Shown piece after piece: positions 62,477 to 64,000 of a DNA stretch of 64,000 nucleotides. Position numbers and translations under genes: made by a program. Location: assembly GCF_009914055.1 (NCBI RefSeq), contig NZ_CP028271.1, positions 248,001 to 312,000 of the forward strand, in the 5' to 3' direction. Numbering within the stretch: position 1 is the stretch's first letter; each line of letters starts with the position of its first letter. This DNA is from Mixta intestinalis. GTDB taxonomy: Bacteria; Pseudomonadota; Gammaproteobacteria; Enterobacterales; Enterobacteriaceae. Below the pieces are notes generated by a model, which searched no databases, had not been told where the DNA came from, and saw only the letters and a program-made list of their open reading frames with translations.

Positions 62477-64000
62477 TTACCGTCGGGCATCAGGATGGAA
62501 AGCGCTGGCGGGACGCGTTGCCATATTTTCGTAGGTAGCCCATTTTTGCCACGCCACGTTTTGGGCGATATTCATCAGACGTTCAGCTTCCTGCGGGTTT
62601 TGCTGCATAAGTGCGAGAAAACGCGTTTCATGTTTTCTGTATTCAGACAGCGGCAGGGTGGGGCGCAGACTGTCCAGACTAAACGGATTATGCTCTCCCT
62701 CACGTAAGACCGGGTTATAGCGGAACAGTGGCCAGTGGCCGGATTGAACGGCGCGTTTTTGCTGTTGCAGCGCCAGTTTCATGTCGATGCCGTGGGCAAT
62801 GCAGTGGCTGTAGGCAATAATCAATGAAGGTCCTGGATAGGCTTCAGCTTCACGTATCGCCTGAAGTGTCTGCTGAGGGCTGGCACCGAAGGCGATGCGG
62901 GCAACATAAACATTACCGTAAGAGATAGCCTGTAAGGCGATATCTTTTTTCGCCATCGTTTTACCACCAGCAGCAAACCGGGCGGTCGCGCCCAACGGGG
63001 TAGATTTAGACATCTGACCACCAGTATTAGAGTAGACCTCCGTATCCATGACCAATATATTGATATCGCGTCCTGAAGCGAGCGCATGGTCCAGACCGGC
63101 TGAACCAATATCGTAGGCCCAGCCGTCACCGCCAACAATCCAGATGGAACGGCGGATCAGGTGATCCAGCATGCTTTGCAGATTCAACGCCTGTTCAGAG
63201 GTATCATCGGCGAGTAACGTGCGGACTTTTGCTAATCGCTGACGCTGCCGGTAAATATCTGATTCGATCTGCTGCGGTGCATTAATAATCTCATCCACCA
63301 GCGTTTGGCCCAGAAGTGGGATAAACGTACGTAACGCCTGTATCGCCTGATGTTTATGCTGATCGGCTGTCAGGCGGAAACCCAATCCAAACTCGGCGTT
63401 ATCTTCAAACAGTGAGTTGGACCAGGCTGGCCCCTTACCGTCATGGTTTTTCGCCCACGGTGTAGTGGGCAGGTTACCCCCGTAGATTGACGAGCAGCCT
63501 GTGGCGTTGGCTACCATCATACGATCGCCAAAGAGCTGGGTCAGTAACTTAAGATAGGGCGTTTCGCCACAGCCAGAGCAGGCACCAGAAAATTCAAACA
63601 ATGGTTCCAGGTACTGTACGCCGCGAACGGTAGAAAAATCGATGGTGGAGCGCTCGGGCCAGGGTTGTGCCTGGAACCAGTTCAGTGATGCTTTGCTACG
63701 TTCCAGTATTGGCAGTTTATCTACCATGTTGATGGCGCGGATCGTATTACCCTGGGCGTCTGTGGCGCGCACCGGGCAGGCATCGACGCACAAATTACAG
63801 CCGGTACAGTCCTGCGGATAAACCTGTAACGTGTAGCGCGTATCGGGAAAGCCGCGGGCGCTAATCGGTGCGCTTTTAACGCTTTCCGGTGCGCCTTCTG
63901 CCCGATCCCGGTGATAAAATTTAGCGCGAATAGCGGCATGGGGACAGACAAATGAACAGTTGCCGCATTGAATGCAGAGATCTTCGCGCCAGTCTGGAAT
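62477..64000 (-). CDS. nifJ: Pyruvate:ferredoxin/flavodoxin oxidoreductase, C-terminal part
   Basis: 507 codons are visible, open to the right window edge; the full E. coli YdbK has 1174 residues, so the N-terminal half lies outside. Two ferredoxin clusters, CIQCGNCSFVCPHAAI and CTGCNLCVDACPVRAT, precede the thiamine-diphosphate domain with CSGCGETPYLKLLTQLFGDR, ATGCSSIYGGNLPTTP, and GGDGWAYDIGSAGLDHALAS followed by DTEVYSNTGGQ. It converts pyruvate and CoA to acetyl-CoA and CO2 and reduces flavodoxin or ferredoxin. A short frame starting at a TTG at 63793 is not the true start. Confidence 0.95.
   Translation of the reverse strand: MPDWREDLCIQCGNCSFVCPHAAIRAKFYHRDRAEGAPESVKSAPISARGFPDTRYTLQVYPQDCTGCNLCVDACPVRATDAQGNTIRAINMVDKLPILERSKASLNWFQAQPWPERSTIDFSTVRGVQYLEPLFEFSGACSGCGETPYLKLLTQLFGDRMMVANATGCSSIYGGNLPTTPWAKNHDGKGPAWSNSLFEDNAEFGLGFRLTADQHKHQAIQALRTFIPLLGQTLVDEIINAPQQIESDIYRQRQRLAKVRTLLADDTSEQALNLQSMLDHLIRRSIWIVGGDGWAYDIGSAGLDHALASGRDINILVMDTEVYSNTGGQMSKSTPLGATARFAAGGKTMAKKDIALQAISYGNVYVARIAFGASPQQTLQAIREAEAYPGPSLIIAYSHCIAHGIDMKLALQQQKRAVQSGHWPLFRYNPVLREGEHNPFSLDSLRPTLPLSEYRKHETRFLALMQQNPQEAERLMNIAQNVAWQKWATYENMATRPASAFHPDARR

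Noticed and set aside
62477..63793. Independent gene starting at the TTG at 63793
   Set aside because: The frame stays open to the window edge and encodes the preceding ferredoxin domain of the same oxidoreductase.

Overview
The window comes from a member of the Enterobacterales. The left 9.7 kb is the conserved backbone yafK–dinB–pepD–gpt–frsA–crl–phoE–proBA–thrW, in the order and sizes known from E. coli. Sequence style suggests Enterobacteriaceae or Erwiniaceae; I cannot name the genus. A LexA box before dinB, a Pho box before phoE and several intrinsic terminators are readable.

From thrW to about 16.9 kb lies a visibly more A+T-rich accessory region next to a classic tRNA integration site. 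It holds small hypothetical genes, a 48-residue helix-turn-helix protein, a cyclophilin-like protein, a tandem carboxymuconolactone-decarboxylase lipoprotein, an aldo/keto reductase, an NmrA-type reductase, a DUF1471 protein and two LysR regulators. I found no integrase.

From 17.0 to 44.5 kb is a G+C-rich formate hydrogenlyase (FHL) locus in two arms. The left arm reads leftwards: hydN, a cysteine form of formate dehydrogenase H, hypF, a nickel/cobalt permease, then a selenocysteine form of formate dehydrogenase H with an in-frame TGA and SECIS hairpin. The right arm is hycABCDEFGHI (leftwards) diverging from hypABCDE–fhlA (rightwards). Four sigma-54 promoters fit control by the encoded FhlA. 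Between the arms (about 25.5–30.5 kb) sits unrelated cargo: a paired SMR efflux system, a LysR regulator and a UvrA-like ATPase without the UvrB-binding domain. Together the FHL genes would make, mature, supply with nickel and regulate the complex that turns formate into H2 and CO2.

From 45.6 to 58.4 kb is an oligogalacturonide (pectin fragment) utilisation region: a LuxR-type regulator, a periplasmic PL2 pectate lyase with its porin KdgM, the TogMNAB ABC importer, two oligogalacturonide lyases (PL22), KduD and a decayed kduI. KdgR-like operators precede kdgM, tog, kduID, one ogl and the LuxR gene. The route would be: KdgM brings oligomers into the periplasm, PL2 shortens them, Tog imports them, Ogl splits them to 5-keto-4-deoxyuronate, and KduD acts later. 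The isomerase step (KduI) is broken here.

The last 5.5 kb holds a DASS anion transporter, a small acidic hypothetical protein, an M20 amidohydrolase and the C-terminal part of pyruvate:ferredoxin/flavodoxin oxidoreductase (nifJ/ydbK), cut by the window edge.
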